Shown here: positions 55,309 to 64,000 of the stretch, piece after piece
Layout: every line of letters starts with the position of its first letter
Position numbering within the stretch: the first letter of the stretch is position 1
Origin: Embleya scabrispora
Lineage (GTDB): Bacteria > Actinomycetota > Actinomycetes > Streptomycetales > Streptomycetaceae
Direction of reading: 5' to 3'
DNA: 64,000 nt
NCBI RefSeq assembly: GCF_002024165.1
Contig: NZ_MWQN01000001.1
Coordinates: forward strand, 4,009,365 to 4,073,364
The notes under the pieces: model-generated
Seen by the model: only the letters and a program-made list of their open reading frames with translations
What the model was told of the DNA's origin: nothing
The model's database searches: none
Made by a program: the position numbers and the translations under genes

Positions 55309-56340
55309 CTAACGGGCGTGGTCGAAGTCGATCGCGCTGTACGCCCGCAGCTTCGCCAGCCGATGCTGGCTGTCGATCTGCCGGATCGTGCCGGACTTCG
55401 ACCGCATCACCAGCGACGAGGTCAGCGCCGTGCTCGCCCGATACCGCACCCCGCGCAGGAGTTCGCCGTCCGTGATCCCGGTGGCGACGAAGAAGACGTT
55501 GTCGCCGCGCACCAGGTCGTCGGTCAGCAGGACGCGCGAGAGGTCGTGCCCCGCGTCGATCGCCTTCGCCCGCTCCGCCGCGTCCTTGGGCCACAGCCGA
55601 CCCTGGATCACGCCACCCATGCACTTGATCGCGGCGGCGGCGATGATGCCCTCGGGCGTGCCGCCGATGCCGAGCAGCAGGTCGACGCCGGTGCCGTCCT
55701 TGGCCGCCATGATCGCGCCGGCCACGTCGCCGTCGGTGATGAACTTGATCCGGGCGCCCGCCTCGCGGATCTCCTTGACCGTCGAGTCGTGCCGGGGGCG
55801 GTCCAGGATGCAGACCGTGACGTCCTCGACGGCGCTGTGCTTGGCCTTGGCCACCCGGCGGATGTTCTCCGCGATCGGCGCGGTCAGGTCCACCACGTCG
55901 GCCGCCTCGGGGCCGGTGACCAGCTTCTCCATGTAGAACACCGCCGAGGGGTCGTACATGCTGCCGCGCTCGGACACCGCCATCACCGCGACCGCGTTGT
56001 TCATCCCCTTCGCGGTCAGCGTGGTGCCGTCCACGGGGTCGACCGCGACATCGCACTCGGGCCCGTGGCCGTCGCCGACGCGCTCGCCGTTGAACAACAT
56101 CGGGGCGTCGTCCTTCTCGCCCTCGCCGATCACCACCACGCCGTTCATCGACACGGTGTGGATCAGGCTGCGCATCGCCTTCACGGCGGCGCCGTCCGCG
56201 CCGTTCTTGTCGCCCCGACCGACCCACCGGCCGGCCGCCATCGCGGCGGCCTCGGTGACCCGGACGAGTTCGAGCGCGAGGTTGCGATCCGGTGCTTCCG
56301 GCGCGACTTCGAGTTGCGGGGGTACAGATTGGTCCGTCAT
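55309..56340 (-). CDS. glpX: Class II fructose-1,6-bisphosphatase
   Basis: 343 residues from ATG 56340, with AGGAAGG upstream; a much longer frame is noise. Metal-binding [12 protein letters not shown] and the phosphatase signature [16 protein letters not shown] identify class II (GlpX) fructose-bisphosphatase, the last gluconeogenic phosphatase in actinomycetes. It also keeps the C-terminal KSGTIRQID motif. Divergent from the DUF4245 gene. Confidence 0.95.
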   Translation of the reverse strand: MTDQSVPPQLEVAPEAPDRNLALELVRVTEAAAMAAGRWVGRGDKNGADGAAVKAMRSLIHTVSMNGVVVIGEGEKDDAPMLFNGERVGDGHGPECDVAVDPVDGTTLTAKGMNNAVAVMAVSERGSMYDPSAVFYMEKLVTGPEAADVVDLTAPIAENIRRVAKAKHSAVEDVTVCILDRPRHDSTVKEIREAGARIKFITDGDVAGAIMAAKDGTGVDLLLGIGGTPEGIIAAAAIKCMGGVIQGRLWPKDAAERAKAIDAGHDLSRVLLTDDLVRGDNVFFVATGITDGELLRGVRYRASTALTSSLVMRSKSGTIRQIDSQHRLAKLRAYSAIDFDHAR

Positions 56341-56556
56341 GCGGCGGGCCTTCCTGTAGGGGAACCGGTCCGTAACCACGAGGGGTGCCCTGATCCCCCG
56401 GAGCCGTGTTCGCCATCGGGTGCGGGTGGCACGGCGATCGCGTGGCCCGGGTCCGGACTGGTTCCAACGGGATTGCCCCGATGTTATCGGTGGGCGGTGG
56501 TATCGGTGCGGGTAGGCCGTGCGGAACCGGCCGGCGGGCAATGCGACCATGTTCGG

Positions 56557-57081
56557 GTGGCGAGGAAGTCGGGTCGCGAGACCGTTCGAGACATGGTTCT
56601 TTCCCTGGGTGCGTGCGGCCTGGTGGTCGGTGCGCTGTTCCTGGTGGCTCCGCACAACGAGAGCGATCCCGTGCGGCGGGTGGCCTACGAGACGTCGTTC
56701 CGACAGGCGGCCCGGGTGGCCCCGTACCCGCTGCTCGCCCCGCAGGGCCTGGACGAGCGCTGGCGCGCGACCTCGGTGGACTACCAGGGCTTCGACCGCA
56801 ACCAGACCAAGTGGCACATCGGGTTCATCAACCCCGACGAGAAGTACGCCGCGGTGGAGCAGAGCAACGGCTTCAGCGACGAACTGGTCCGGGACAAGGG
56901 CAAGCGCGGCCGACCGATCGGCGATCGGGACGTGGCCGGCGAGCAGTGGAAGGCGTACGACGGCCCCAAGTACCGCTCGCTGGTCCGGGTGCGCGACGGC
57001 GTCACCACGATGGTCACGGGCAACGCGACTTTCGAGGATTTGACCGTTCTCGCCGCATCCCTGCGTCCGGCCGCCGCCTGA
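56557..57081 (+). CDS. DUF4245 membrane protein
   Basis: 174 residues from GTG 56557; no convincing ribosome site, and ATG 56593 is possible. A single N-terminal membrane helix ([19 protein letters not shown], about residues 13-32) is followed by an external domain with a conserved [20 protein letters not shown] and [20 protein letters not shown]. It matches DUF4245, found next to glpX in actinobacteria. Function unknown. Confidence 0.85.
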   Translation: MARKSGRETVRDMVLSLGACGLVVGALFLVAPHNESDPVRRVAYETSFRQAARVAPYPLLAPQGLDERWRATSVDYQGFDRNQTKWHIGFINPDEKYAAVEQSNGFSDELVRDKGKRGRPIGDRDVAGEQWKAYDGPKYRSLVRVRDGVTTMVTGNATFEDLTVLAASLRPAAA

Positions 57082-57384
57082 GCCGAAATACGCGAGATCC
57101 GTCCGACGTTTCGGGGCGATTCGGGCGGCGCAGTGCACATGTTGCGCAGGTACCTGTAAAGGTTTTGTAAAGACACAACCTCCTCCCCTGCCCCGTTCGT
57201 TGCTCTCGCCCCTAGGGTCCGGAAGCCCGGTCCAACATGCGCCGGCACCGTCGTGACCCGATGGTTGCCGGCACAGGTCGGCCGGGCTTTCCGAGCCGGC
57301 CCGACGCCGTGTGCGCTTGATCAGATCCCGCGCGGCGTCGCTTTGCGTCCGGGGGATGGCCCCCCGGTCGGAAAGGGGAGCACG
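57082..57384. other. 303-base leader of the first M6 protease
   Basis: No gene seen. It contains an 11-bp-spaced direct repeat TGTAAAG (57155 and 57166) near the expected promoter, and GCCGGCACC...GGTTGCCGGC (about 57242-57271), an almost complementary stem. These suggest regulated expression of the secreted protease. Confidence 0.5.
57155..57172 (+). promoter_or_regulatory. Direct repeat TGTAAAG spaced by 11 bp
   Basis: TGTAAAG at 57155-57161 and 57166-57172, in phase with one helical turn, as expected for a response-regulator dimer site. About 215 bases before the protease start. Confidence 0.4.
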
Positions 57385-60204
57385 TTGAGTCCATTGATAC
57401 CCGGGAGGGGTGCGACGCCGCCCCAAGGCGTCCGGCGGGTGAAGCGCCGCGTGGCACTGCTGTCCGTGTCCGCGCTTGCGATCACCGGCCTCGCGGCCAC
57501 GACCGCGCCCTCGACATCCGCCACGCCTACGCGCGTGGACACCACAAAGGCGGTGTGGAACCCGGGCCCCGAGGACCACTACGTCAACTCCGTCGATGCG
57601 GCGATCGACACCAGCGCGCTGCCGGACGATCCGGCCAAGGCGGCGGCGCTCAAGGCGCAGAACGAGCGCAACGCCGCGACCAAGCGCAAGAATTCGGACG
57701 GCAACCCGCGCGCCGCCGCCCAGCTCAAGGAGCTGGAGGCCGAGGCGAGCCGCACGGGCAAGAGCCCGGCCGAGATCAAGGCCGAGCGCAGCGGCAAGCC
57801 CGTCGACGCCAAGCAGAACGCGAAGCTGCTCACCGTTCTGGTCGAGTTCAACGACCAGGCCAACGACGACTTCTCCGGGTACAAGCGCCCGACCAGCGTG
57901 TCGGACCCGACGTGTGTCACCGAGCCCCCCGGCACGGTGAAGAACGGGCCGCTGCACAACCAGCTGCCCAACCCGGCGCTGAACCCGAACGACAACAACA
58001 CGCAGTGGGTGCCGAACTTCGACCAGGCCCACTACAACAAGATGCTCTACACCAAGGAGGGCATCACCGAGCGCATGCGCACCGACCTCAAGGGGCCGGA
58101 CGGCAAGCCGGGCATCAGCCTCGCGGGCCAGACCATGCGCAACATGTACGAGGAGATGTCGGCCGGAAAGTACTCCGTCTCCGGCGAGGCCACCTCCTGG
58201 ATCAAGGTTCCGCACTCCGAGGCCTGGTACGGCGCGGGCGCCTGCGGCAACGCCCAGCAGGACAACAGCGGCAGCCCGCAGAACCCGCTGGGCGCGCAGC
58301 GGCTCGCCATCGACGCGGTGGACCAGCTGGCCAAGTCGCAGCCGAGCTTCCCGTGGGCGGACTACGACAAGGAAGACCCGGGCGACGCCGACCACGACGG
58401 CAACACCCAGGAGCCGGACGGCGTGGTGGACCACCTGGTCCTGGTCCACGCCGGCAAGGACAAGTCCGCCGGCGGCGGCGCCGAGGGCACCTACGCCATC
58501 TGGGCACACGCCTCCACCGTGCTCTTCGGACACCAGGTCCCCGGCAGCAACATCAAGATCGCGAACTACATCGTCCAGCCCGAGGACTCCGGAGTGGGCG
58601 TCTTCGCCCACGAATTCGGCCACGACCTCGGACTCCCCGACCTGTACGACAACTTCAGCGGCGGGCAGACGGACCTGAACTTCTGGGACCTGATGTCGGC
58701 CGGTTCGCACACCGGCCCGCTGTTCCAGTCGCAGCCCGCGCACATGGGCATCTGGGACAAGTACGCGCTCGGTTGGCTGACTCCGGACCTGGTCAAGGTC
58801 GGTGACCGGCCCAAGGTCGCCACGCTGGGCCAGGCCGCGAAGACGCCCAAGGGCACCTCGCGGGGCATCCGGGTCAACCTGCCGAACAAGCAGGTCGCGG
58901 TCGGCAAGCCGCACGGCGGCAACGGCATGTGGTACTCCGGTCAGGACCAGGCCTGGTCCGACGTCCGGATCGAGCGCGGCATCGCGGTGCCGGCCGGCTC
59001 CGACGTGAAGTTCTGGATGTGGAACGACTACGTCATCGAGCAGGACTGGGACTTCGGCTTCGTCGAGGTGTCCACCGACAACGGCGCCACCTGGAAGCAG
59101 CTCGCGGTCAAGGACGAGGCGGGCGCGCTGGTCAGCACGCCGGCGGACTACCCGGACCCGCAGAAGAACCTGGCCACGTTCCGCAAGACCAGCGGTCTGA
59201 CCGGTTCCAGCAACGGGTGGCGGCACGACAACGTCGACCTGACCCCGTACGCGGGGCAGAACATCAAGCTGCGGTTGGACCTCAACACCGACGCCGCCTT
59301 CATGGAGAAGGGTTGGTTCGCCGACGACTTCTCGCTCACCAACGGCGGCACCACGGTGTGGTCCGACGACGTGGAGCAGGGCGACAACGGCTGGACCGCG
59401 ATCAAGGGCACCAACGCGATCACCAAGGGCGAGGGCTGGGGCCGGACCAACGGCACCTTCGAGCGGGAGCAGTACTACCTGCTGGAGTGGCGCAACCTGT
59501 CCGGCTTCGACGAGGGCCTGAAGTACGCGTACACCGCCGGCGAGAACGGCAAGACCAACCGGGTGCCGTACAACGCGCCGGGCATGCTGGTGTGGCTGCG
59601 CGACAACGAGTACCAGAACAACGGCGTCAACTTCAACATCAACAACGGGCCCTCGTGGGGTCCGAAGGGTGAGCTGTTGATCGTCGACTCGCACCCGGAC
59701 CCGCTGCGCTACGCCGGCGAGGCCGCGGCGCAGTTCCCCAAGCCCGACCCGAACTCCCCGGGCATCGAGTCGAAGAACGTGTTCGGCAACCTCGGCTCCC
59801 GGTCGCAGTCGGCCAACGCGGCGTTCGGCTTCACCAAGACCACGCCGTTCACGGACTGCATCCCCGGCACCAAGTACTGCACCTCGTTCGAGGCGCAGAA
59901 GCCGGTGACGCTGTTCACCGACACGGTCGGCTGGGCGCCGGGCACCGAGATGTACAAGGGTCGCGCGCTGCCCAAGGACCGCTACGGCTCGGCCGTGGTC
60001 CCGGCGAAGGCGCCGTACACGACCAAGGTCACCAAGGCGGACGGCTCGCTGGACAAGGACGCGTTCGGCAAGCTGTTCCACGGCTCCGAGTTGGGCACGG
60101 GCAACCCGGGCTTCGACAAGGGCTACGGCGTGACCGCGCTGCCGGTGCTCCCGCTGCCGGGCGGCTCCGGCGCGGTGGTCTGGATCCTGCCCGCGCAGAA
60201 GTAG
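57385..60204 (+). CDS. Secreted M6-family metalloprotease (immune inhibitor A-like), first copy
   Basis: 939 residues from TTG 57385, chosen for GGGGAG just upstream; GTG 57439 is the main alternative and gives a more classical signal peptide ([19 protein letters not shown]). Propeptide-like region to about residue 140, catalytic domain with zinc motif [11 protein letters not shown] (His409), then [11 protein letters not shown] and the C-terminal MAM/jelly-roll-like region with [17 protein letters not shown]. InhA/immune-inhibitor A proteases degrade proteins outside the cell. A 295-bp tract covering the active site is identical in the second copy at 60660. Confidence 0.93.
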   Translation: MSPLIPGRGATPPQGVRRVKRRVALLSVSALAITGLAATTAPSTSATPTRVDTTKAVWNPGPEDHYVNSVDAAIDTSALPDDPAKAAALKAQNERNAATKRKNSDGNPRAAAQLKELEAEASRTGKSPAEIKAERSGKPVDAKQNAKLLTVLVEFNDQANDDFSGYKRPTSVSDPTCVTEPPGTVKNGPLHNQLPNPALNPNDNNTQWVPNFDQAHYNKMLYTKEGITERMRTDLKGPDGKPGISLAGQTMRNMYEEMSAGKYSVSGEATSWIKVPHSEAWYGAGACGNAQQDNSGSPQNPLGAQRLAIDAVDQLAKSQPSFPWADYDKEDPGDADHDGNTQEPDGVVDHLVLVHAGKDKSAGGGAEGTYAIWAHASTVLFGHQVPGSNIKIANYIVQPEDSGVGVFAHEFGHDLGLPDLYDNFSGGQTDLNFWDLMSAGSHTGPLFQSQPAHMGIWDKYALGWLTPDLVKVGDRPKVATLGQAAKTPKGTSRGIRVNLPNKQVAVGKPHGGNGMWYSGQDQAWSDVRIERGIAVPAGSDVKFWMWNDYVIEQDWDFGFVEVSTDNGATWKQLAVKDEAGALVSTPADYPDPQKNLATFRKTSGLTGSSNGWRHDNVDLTPYAGQNIKLRLDLNTDAAFMEKGWFADDFSLTNGGTTVWSDDVEQGDNGWTAIKGTNAITKGEGWGRTNGTFEREQYYLLEWRNLSGFDEGLKYAYTAGENGKTNRVPYNAPGMLVWLRDNEYQNNGVNFNINNGPSWGPKGELLIVDSHPDPLRYAGEAAAQFPKPDPNSPGIESKNVFGNLGSRSQSANAAFGFTKTTPFTDCIPGTKYCTSFEAQKPVTLFTDTVGWAPGTEMYKGRALPKDRYGSAVVPAKAPYTTKVTKADGSLDKDAFGKLFHGSELGTGNPGFDKGYGVTALPVLPLPGGSGAVVWILPAQK
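58371..58665 (+). repeat. Identical tract, copy 1 (in first M6 protease)
   Basis: 295 bases here are 100% identical, in inverted orientation, to 62196-62490 in the second M6 protease. I compared the whole tract line by line. Immediately outside both ends the genes differ at many positions (for example ACAAGG versus ACAGGG at the 5' end, and GGGCAGACG versus GGGGACACC at the 3' end). Includes the codons for the zinc motif. Confidence 0.97.
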
Positions 60205-60232
60205 GTTCCTCCGCGCGTGACGGTCGCGTGGC

Positions 60233-60295
60233 GGTGGAGCCGGTAGGTCCGGTGGATCCGTTGGATCCGGTGGATCCGTGGGATTCGTAGGACGA
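60233..60295. repeat. 9-bp tandem repeat (minisatellite)
   Basis: Seven consecutive units of nine bases from 60233 to 60295 with consensus GGTGGATCC (units: GGTGGAGCC, GGTAGGTCC, GGTGGATCC, GTTGGATCC, GGTGGATCC, GTGGGATTC, GTAGGACGA). It lies between the first M6 protease stop and the terminator. The complementary strand would read Gly-Ser-Thr-like triplets, but no start site suggests translation. Confidence 0.9.
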
Positions 60296-60327
60296 AAGGG
60301 GCGCTCCCGAGTGGGGGCGCCCCTTTT
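60295..60327. terminator. Bidirectional terminator with T-run between protease 1 and xseB
   Basis: AAAGGGGCGC (60295-60304) pairs with GCGCCCCTTT (60317-60326), followed by a T. It has the classical poly-U tail missing from most terminators in this window. Confidence 0.85.
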
Positions 60328-60366
60328 GCCGTGCCGTTCGTGCCTCGTGTCGGGTCGGTCGGCGGG

Positions 60367-60630
60367 TCAGCCGTCCCGCTCGGCCGACGCGTCCGGTCCA
60401 CCGTCGGCCGCGCCGGCGCGGACCGCCGCGTCCAGGCGGGCCCGGGCGCCGTCGAGCCACTGCTCGCAGACCACGGCGAGCCGCTCGCCGCGCTCCCACA
60501 GGGCCAGCGACTCCTCCAGGGTGATGCCGCCGGTCTCCAGGCGGCGCACGACCTCGATCAGCTCGTCACGGGCCTGCTCGTAGGCCGGTGCCTCGTCCTC
60601 CGGTACGGATGCGGTCTGCTGCTCGCTCAT
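60367..60630 (-). CDS. xseB: Exodeoxyribonuclease VII small subunit
   Basis: 87 residues. Classic XseB helix-pair: [44 protein letters not shown], read in segments, including the LExGxxxLEESLxLWERG signature. Forms ExoVII with XseA, which degrades single-stranded DNA. Usually directly downstream of xseA; here 2.9 kb and the second M6 protease gene lie between. Acidic C-terminus is normal. Confidence 0.94.
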   Translation of the reverse strand: MSEQQTASVPEDEAPAYEQARDELIEVVRRLETGGITLEESLALWERGERLAVVCEQWLDGARARLDAAVRAGAADGGPDASAERDG

Positions 60631-60659
60631 GGCGTCAGCCTAGTTCGTGGGTGTGGGGG

Positions 60660-63362
60660 TCACGGGCGGGCCGGGGTGACCCGCACGGCGGCGCCGCGGT
60701 TCGGGTCGCGCCCGGCCGGGCTCACCAGTGCGGCCGAGGCGCCGTAGGCGAGGGTGGCGCCGGGATCGCCGCTGCCGAGCACGGAGCCCTTGTACGGCAC
60801 GCCGTAGTGCCCGGGGTCGGGCGAGCCGTCCGGAAGGACCACGCGGGTGCTGTACGGCCCGCGCGCGGGCACCACGGTCGACCCGTCGGTGAAGCGGTCC
60901 ACGGGCGCGCCGTCGACGTACTCCACGCCCGGCGCCCAGCCGCGCGCGTCGGAGAACGCGCGGACCGGTTCGCGGGCGGCGAAGTCCTGGCACCACGCGC
61001 CGTTGGAGTGGCACGCGACGAACGCCGGGGTGGGGGCGAAGCCGAACGCGGCGTCGGCGGACTGGGCGCGGCTGTCCAGGTTCTTCCGCGGGTTGCTCTT
61101 CGCCGGGTAGTGCTCGGCCGCCTCGCCCGTCCAGCGGCGCGGGTCGGGATGGGCGTCCACGAGCAGCGTCTGGCCCTTGGCGCCGTAGCTGGGCGGCGCG
61201 CCGAGATTGAAGTTCACACCGTTGTTCTGGTATTCGGCGTCGCGCAGCCAGACCAGCATGCCGGGCACGTTGTAGCCCAACCGGCGGACCCGTACGCCCC
61301 GTTCGTCGCTGTGCCCGGCGGTGTAGGCGTGGCTCAGGCCGCGGTCGAAGCCGACGGGCGCGCGCCACTCCAGGAGGTAGTACTGCTCGCGCTCGACCTC
61401 GCCGGAGGTCTGCCCCCAGCCCGCCCCGCGGGTGACCGTGGTACTGCCCCTGGTCGCGGTCCAGCCGTTGTCGCCCCGCTCCGCGTCGTCGGACCACACC
61501 GTGCCGCCGTCGGCGCCGCCGGTGAGCGTGAAGTCGTCGGCGAACCAGCCCTTCTCCATGAAGGCGGCGTCGGTGTTGTAGGTCAGGCGCACGGCGATCG
61601 TGCGGCCCGCGTACGGGGTCAGGTCGACGTTGTCGTGCCGCCAGCCGTCGGTGGTGCCGGTCAGGCCGTTGGCCTTGCGCAGCTCGGCGAGGTTGTGGTT
61701 CGGGTCGGGATAGTCGGGCGGGGTGCTCACCGGGTTGCCGGCATCGTCCCTGACCGCGAGCTGGGTCCAGGTGGCGCCGTTGTCGGCGGAGGCCTCGACG
61801 AAGCCGAAGTCCCAGTCCTGTTCGATGGTGTAGTCGTTCCACATGGAGAAGGTCGCGGGGCCGCCGGCGGGGATCGTGAGGTCGCGGACCAGGCGCGCGT
61901 CGGACCATTCCTGGTCCCGCTCCGAGTACCACATGTGCGTGCCGCTGTGCGGGGTGCCGATCCGGACACGTTCGTCGGGCAGGTTCACCCGGACCGCGTC
62001 GCGGGTGCCGGGCGACGGGGCGGCGGCGGCGCCGAGCAGCACGGTGGAGGGTGCGCCGCCGACCGGGACGACCGGGGGATCGATCCAGCCCAGCACGTAC
62101 TTCGACCACGCGCCCATGTGCGCGGGCATGGTCTGGAACAGCGGGCCGGCATGCGATCCGGAGGACATCAGGTCCCAGAAGTCGACGTCGGTGTCCCCGC
62201 CGCTGAAGTTGTCGTACAGGTCGGGGAGTCCGAGGTCGTGGCCGAATTCGTGGGCGAAGACGCCCACTCCGGAGTCCTCGGGCTGGACGATGTAGTTCGC
62301 GATCTTGATGTTGCTGCCGGGGACCTGGTGTCCGAAGAGCACGGTGGAGGCGTGTGCCCAGATGGCGTAGGTGCCCTCGGCGCCGCCGCCGGCGGACTTG
62401 TCCTTGCCGGCGTGGACCAGGACCAGGTGGTCCACCACGCCGTCCGGCTCCTGGGTGTTGCCGTCGTGGTCGGCGTCGCCCGGGTCTTCCCTGTCGTAGT
62501 CCGCCCACGGGAAGTCGGGCCGGGCGGCGGCCAGTGCGTCCACCGCGTCGGTGACGAACTGCCGTACCCCGCGCGGGTTCTGCGGGCTGCCGCCGTTGTC
62601 CTGGCGAATCGCGCCGCAGTGGCCGGCGGCGTACCAGGCCTCGGAGTGCGGGACGGTCACCCAGTCGGTCGCCTCGCCGCCGATCGAGTAGGAGCCGTGC
62701 GACATCTCCCGGTACATCGAGCGCATGGTCAGGCCGGTGAGGTCGATGCCCGGTCTGCCGTCGGGGCCGGTCAGGTCGGGACGGACGCGCTCGGTGATGC
62801 CCTGATCGGAGTAGAGCATCCGGTCGTAGTGGTCCTTGCCGAAGTCCGCGACCCACAGCGTGTTGTTGTCCGCGCCGCCGACCGCCGGATCCGGCAGCAG
62901 ATTGTGCCGGGGACCGTTCTTGACGGTGCCGGGCGGCTCGGTCACACAGGTCGGATCGGCCACGCTCATGGGCCGGCGGAACCCGGAGAAGTCGTCGTCG
63001 GCGTGATCGTCGAACTCGACGAGAACGGTCAGGAGCCGCGCCTCGCGGTGCGGTGCCCCCTCCTGGGCCCGAGGACTGACCCCGGTCCGAGCGGCGACCG
63101 CCTCGGCCCGCGCGAGCCGGCGCGCGGCGACGGGGTTGCCGGCGGCGAACTTGCGGTCGTACTCCCGCGCCCGCCGCTCCGCGGCGACCGCCCACTTCCG
63201 ACTTTCCGGCGGCAACGGATCTCTCGGCGCGACGTAGTTCACATAGAAGTCGGCAACGGACGGATTCCACCGCGCGGGCGAGTCATCGTCGGCGAGTGCC
63301 ACGGGGGCCGTGACAACACCGGTGAACAACAACGCGGACGCGGCCAGCAGATGACGCAACAC
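60660..63362 (-). CDS. Secreted M6-family metalloprotease (immune inhibitor A-like), second copy
   Basis: 900 residues from ATG 63362 with a Sec signal (LRHLLAASALLFTGVVTAP). Same domain order as the first copy; zinc motif [11 protein letters not shown] at His371. The catalytic tract 62196-62490 is base-for-base identical to the first copy while the remainder is clearly diverged (for example it lacks the tandem propeptide stretch and has extra Gly/Pro-rich loops). It sits between xseA and xseB on their strand, so it interrupts a normally tight pair. Likely secreted, overlapping in activity with the first copy. Orientation relative to the first is convergent via xseB. Confidence 0.92.
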   Translation of the reverse strand: MLRHLLAASALLFTGVVTAPVALADDDSPARWNPSVADFYVNYVAPRDPLPPESRKWAVAAERRAREYDRKFAAGNPVAARRLARAEAVAARTGVSPRAQEGAPHREARLLTVLVEFDDHADDDFSGFRRPMSVADPTCVTEPPGTVKNGPRHNLLPDPAVGGADNNTLWVADFGKDHYDRMLYSDQGITERVRPDLTGPDGRPGIDLTGLTMRSMYREMSHGSYSIGGEATDWVTVPHSEAWYAAGHCGAIRQDNGGSPQNPRGVRQFVTDAVDALAAARPDFPWADYDREDPGDADHDGNTQEPDGVVDHLVLVHAGKDKSAGGGAEGTYAIWAHASTVLFGHQVPGSNIKIANYIVQPEDSGVGVFAHEFGHDLGLPDLYDNFSGGDTDVDFWDLMSSGSHAGPLFQTMPAHMGAWSKYVLGWIDPPVVPVGGAPSTVLLGAAAAPSPGTRDAVRVNLPDERVRIGTPHSGTHMWYSERDQEWSDARLVRDLTIPAGGPATFSMWNDYTIEQDWDFGFVEASADNGATWTQLAVRDDAGNPVSTPPDYPDPNHNLAELRKANGLTGTTDGWRHDNVDLTPYAGRTIAVRLTYNTDAAFMEKGWFADDFTLTGGADGGTVWSDDAERGDNGWTATRGSTTVTRGAGWGQTSGEVEREQYYLLEWRAPVGFDRGLSHAYTAGHSDERGVRVRRLGYNVPGMLVWLRDAEYQNNGVNFNLGAPPSYGAKGQTLLVDAHPDPRRWTGEAAEHYPAKSNPRKNLDSRAQSADAAFGFAPTPAFVACHSNGAWCQDFAAREPVRAFSDARGWAPGVEYVDGAPVDRFTDGSTVVPARGPYSTRVVLPDGSPDPGHYGVPYKGSVLGSGDPGATLAYGASAALVSPAGRDPNRGAAVRVTPARP
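62196..62490 (-). repeat. Identical tract, copy 2 (in second M6 protease)
   Basis: Exact inverted copy of 58371-58665; see that entry. Separation about 3.5 kb. Both flanks diverge at once, which argues for gene conversion more than simple recent duplication. Confidence 0.97.
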
Positions 63363-63519
63363 ATGCGCAAAATATGCCGCTCAACCCACGAACCAGGCCG
63401 AATCCACCACCCCATCCCACAAACGGCCCAAACCCCCGCGCCCCAAGGACCGACGGCCGGCAACCCTCACCGCAGCCACCCCACCGGGACAAGCCGATGC
63501 GGCCCGTCCGGCGCCATCT

Positions 63520-63543
63520 CAGCCCGTCCGGCGCTTGAGGACC
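63520..63543. repeat. Streptomyces-type intergenic motif, second copy
   Basis: CAGCCCGTCCGGCGCTTGAGGAC with a partial copy GGCCCGTCCGGCGCC just upstream (about 63501-63515). Same element as 55245-55267, located between xseA and the second M6 protease. Confidence 0.55.
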
Positions 63544-63550
63544 CACGCCG

Positions 63551-64000
63551 TTACCCACCGTCCGCCGCAGTGCCGTCCCCCACCACCACGTCGAAGCGTC
63601 CCGTCGCCACCCGCGCGGTCAGCGCCTCACCCGCCGCCACCTCGCCCGGATCCCGCACCGCATGGCCGTCCGCCCGCTGCAGCACCGCGTACCCCCGCTC
63701 CAAAGTCGCCGCCGGAGACAACGCGACCACCCGCGCCCGCGTGTGCGCGAGGTCGCTCTCGGCCCGCTCCAGGAGGTGCCGCAGCGTACGCCGAGAGCGC
63801 TCCACCAGCCCGGCCACCTCCTCCGCCCGCAGGTCCACCATCCGCTGCGGATCGGCCAACACCGGCCGCGAACGCGCGGCCCGCAACCCCTGACACTCCC
63901 GATCCAACCGCGCCCGCAACGCGAGCCGCCCCCGATCGCGCACCTGGTGCACCTTGTGCAACTCCTCGCGAATATCCGGCACGATCCGCTTCGCCGCATC
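63551..64000 (-). CDS. xseA: Exodeoxyribonuclease VII large subunit, C-terminal part (5' end outside window)
   Basis: The frame is open to the window edge, giving the last 149 residues. [14 protein letters not shown] and the coiled-coil region [16 protein letters not shown] are typical of XseA C-terminal helices; the closing [16 protein letters not shown] and [10 protein letters not shown] end the protein. The catalytic N-terminal part is outside the window. Pairs with XseB at 60367. Confidence 0.93.
   Translation of the reverse strand, partial: DAAKRIVPDIREELHKVHQVRDRGRLALRARLDRECQGLRAARSRPVLADPQRMVDLRAEEVAGLVERSRRTLRHLLERAESDLAHTRARVVALSPAATLERGYAVLQRADGHAVRDPGEVAAGEALTARVATGRFDVVVGDGTAADGG

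Noticed and set aside
55309-60081. Very long minus-strand reading frame of about 1590 codons
   Set aside because: It is the mirror of the M6 protease and other genes; only its last 343 codons correspond to glpX.
60233-60295. Collagen-like Gly-x-Thr peptide encoded by the 9-bp repeat on the minus strand
   Set aside because: No start codon with ribosome site, low-complexity frame overlapping the protease end and terminator.
58371-62490. Insertion sequence or transposon bounded by the inverted 295-bp tracts
   Set aside because: The tracts lie inside coding regions and encode the protease active site; no transposase or target duplication is present.

Overview
This is a high-GC actinomycete chromosome segment, most likely from Streptomycetaceae (Streptomyces or a close relative such as Embleya or Yinghuangia; the genus is inference). 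Evidence: very high GC, frequent GTG starts with GGAGG-type ribosome sites, mycothiol metabolism (mca), a WhiB-family regulator, SigE-type sigma factor, GTP-dependent PEP carboxykinase, paired class I and class II fumarases, and a core gene order (metB, ilvA, greA, DUF4307, mca, yyaL-like, trhA-like, pckG, uppS, phoH ... ahpCD ... fumC, fum class I, whiB-like, glpX, DUF4245, xseB/xseA) that I recall from Streptomyces chromosomes. No plasmid, phage, insertion sequence, CRISPR, rRNA or tRNA was recognised.

Layout. 1-5.4 kb: end of an MFS exporter, a small membrane protein, an NAD(P)-binding oxidoreductase divergent from an HxlR regulator, a GNAT, a DUF4186 protein and a triple-FN3 lipoprotein. 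5.4-12.1 kb: tandem paralogous lipoproteins, metB, a SigE-like sigma factor overlapping a membrane-anchored partner, MarR, ilvA. 12.4-19.1 kb: DrrAB-like exporter, greA, DUF4307, mca, a small membrane protein, YyaL-like protein. 19.2-28.1 kb: MFS-TetR operon, trhA-like, pckG, uppS, PIN-PhoH ATPase, secreted transglycosylase. 28.2-34.7 kb: thiolase divergent from a double-TetR regulator, ahpC-ahpD with an OxyR-like operator but no adjacent oxyR, cupin and AraC-type regulator. 34.8-45.1 kb: fumC, lutABC, an alpha/beta-hydrolase/ABC-ATPase fusion with permease, DUF402, and oxyR about 12 kb from ahpC. 45.4-57.1 kb: SGNH-lectin, DUF1707 protein, MocR-type regulator divergent from a DMT permease, class I fumarase, whiB-like, MFS-MarR fusion, glpX, DUF4245. 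57.4-64 kb: two M6 metalloproteases around xseB; the second separates xseB from xseA.

Functional themes are central carbon metabolism (pckG, glpX, two fumarases, lactate utilisation), sulfur and redox protection (metB, mca, ahpCD, oxyR), envelope and secretion (uppS, transglycosylase, lipoproteins, proteases, SGNH-lectin), and efflux with local regulators. The most unusual observations are a 295-bp 100% identical inverted tract in the catalytic part of the two M6 proteases (gene conversion or recent duplication), an interrupted xseAB locus, a membrane-anchored hydrolase fused to an ABC ATPase, a double-TetR regulator, an exporter with a C-terminal MarR-like domain, and separation of oxyR from its palindromic target at ahpC. 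Strong stem-loops lie between many convergent genes and are annotated with exact arms.
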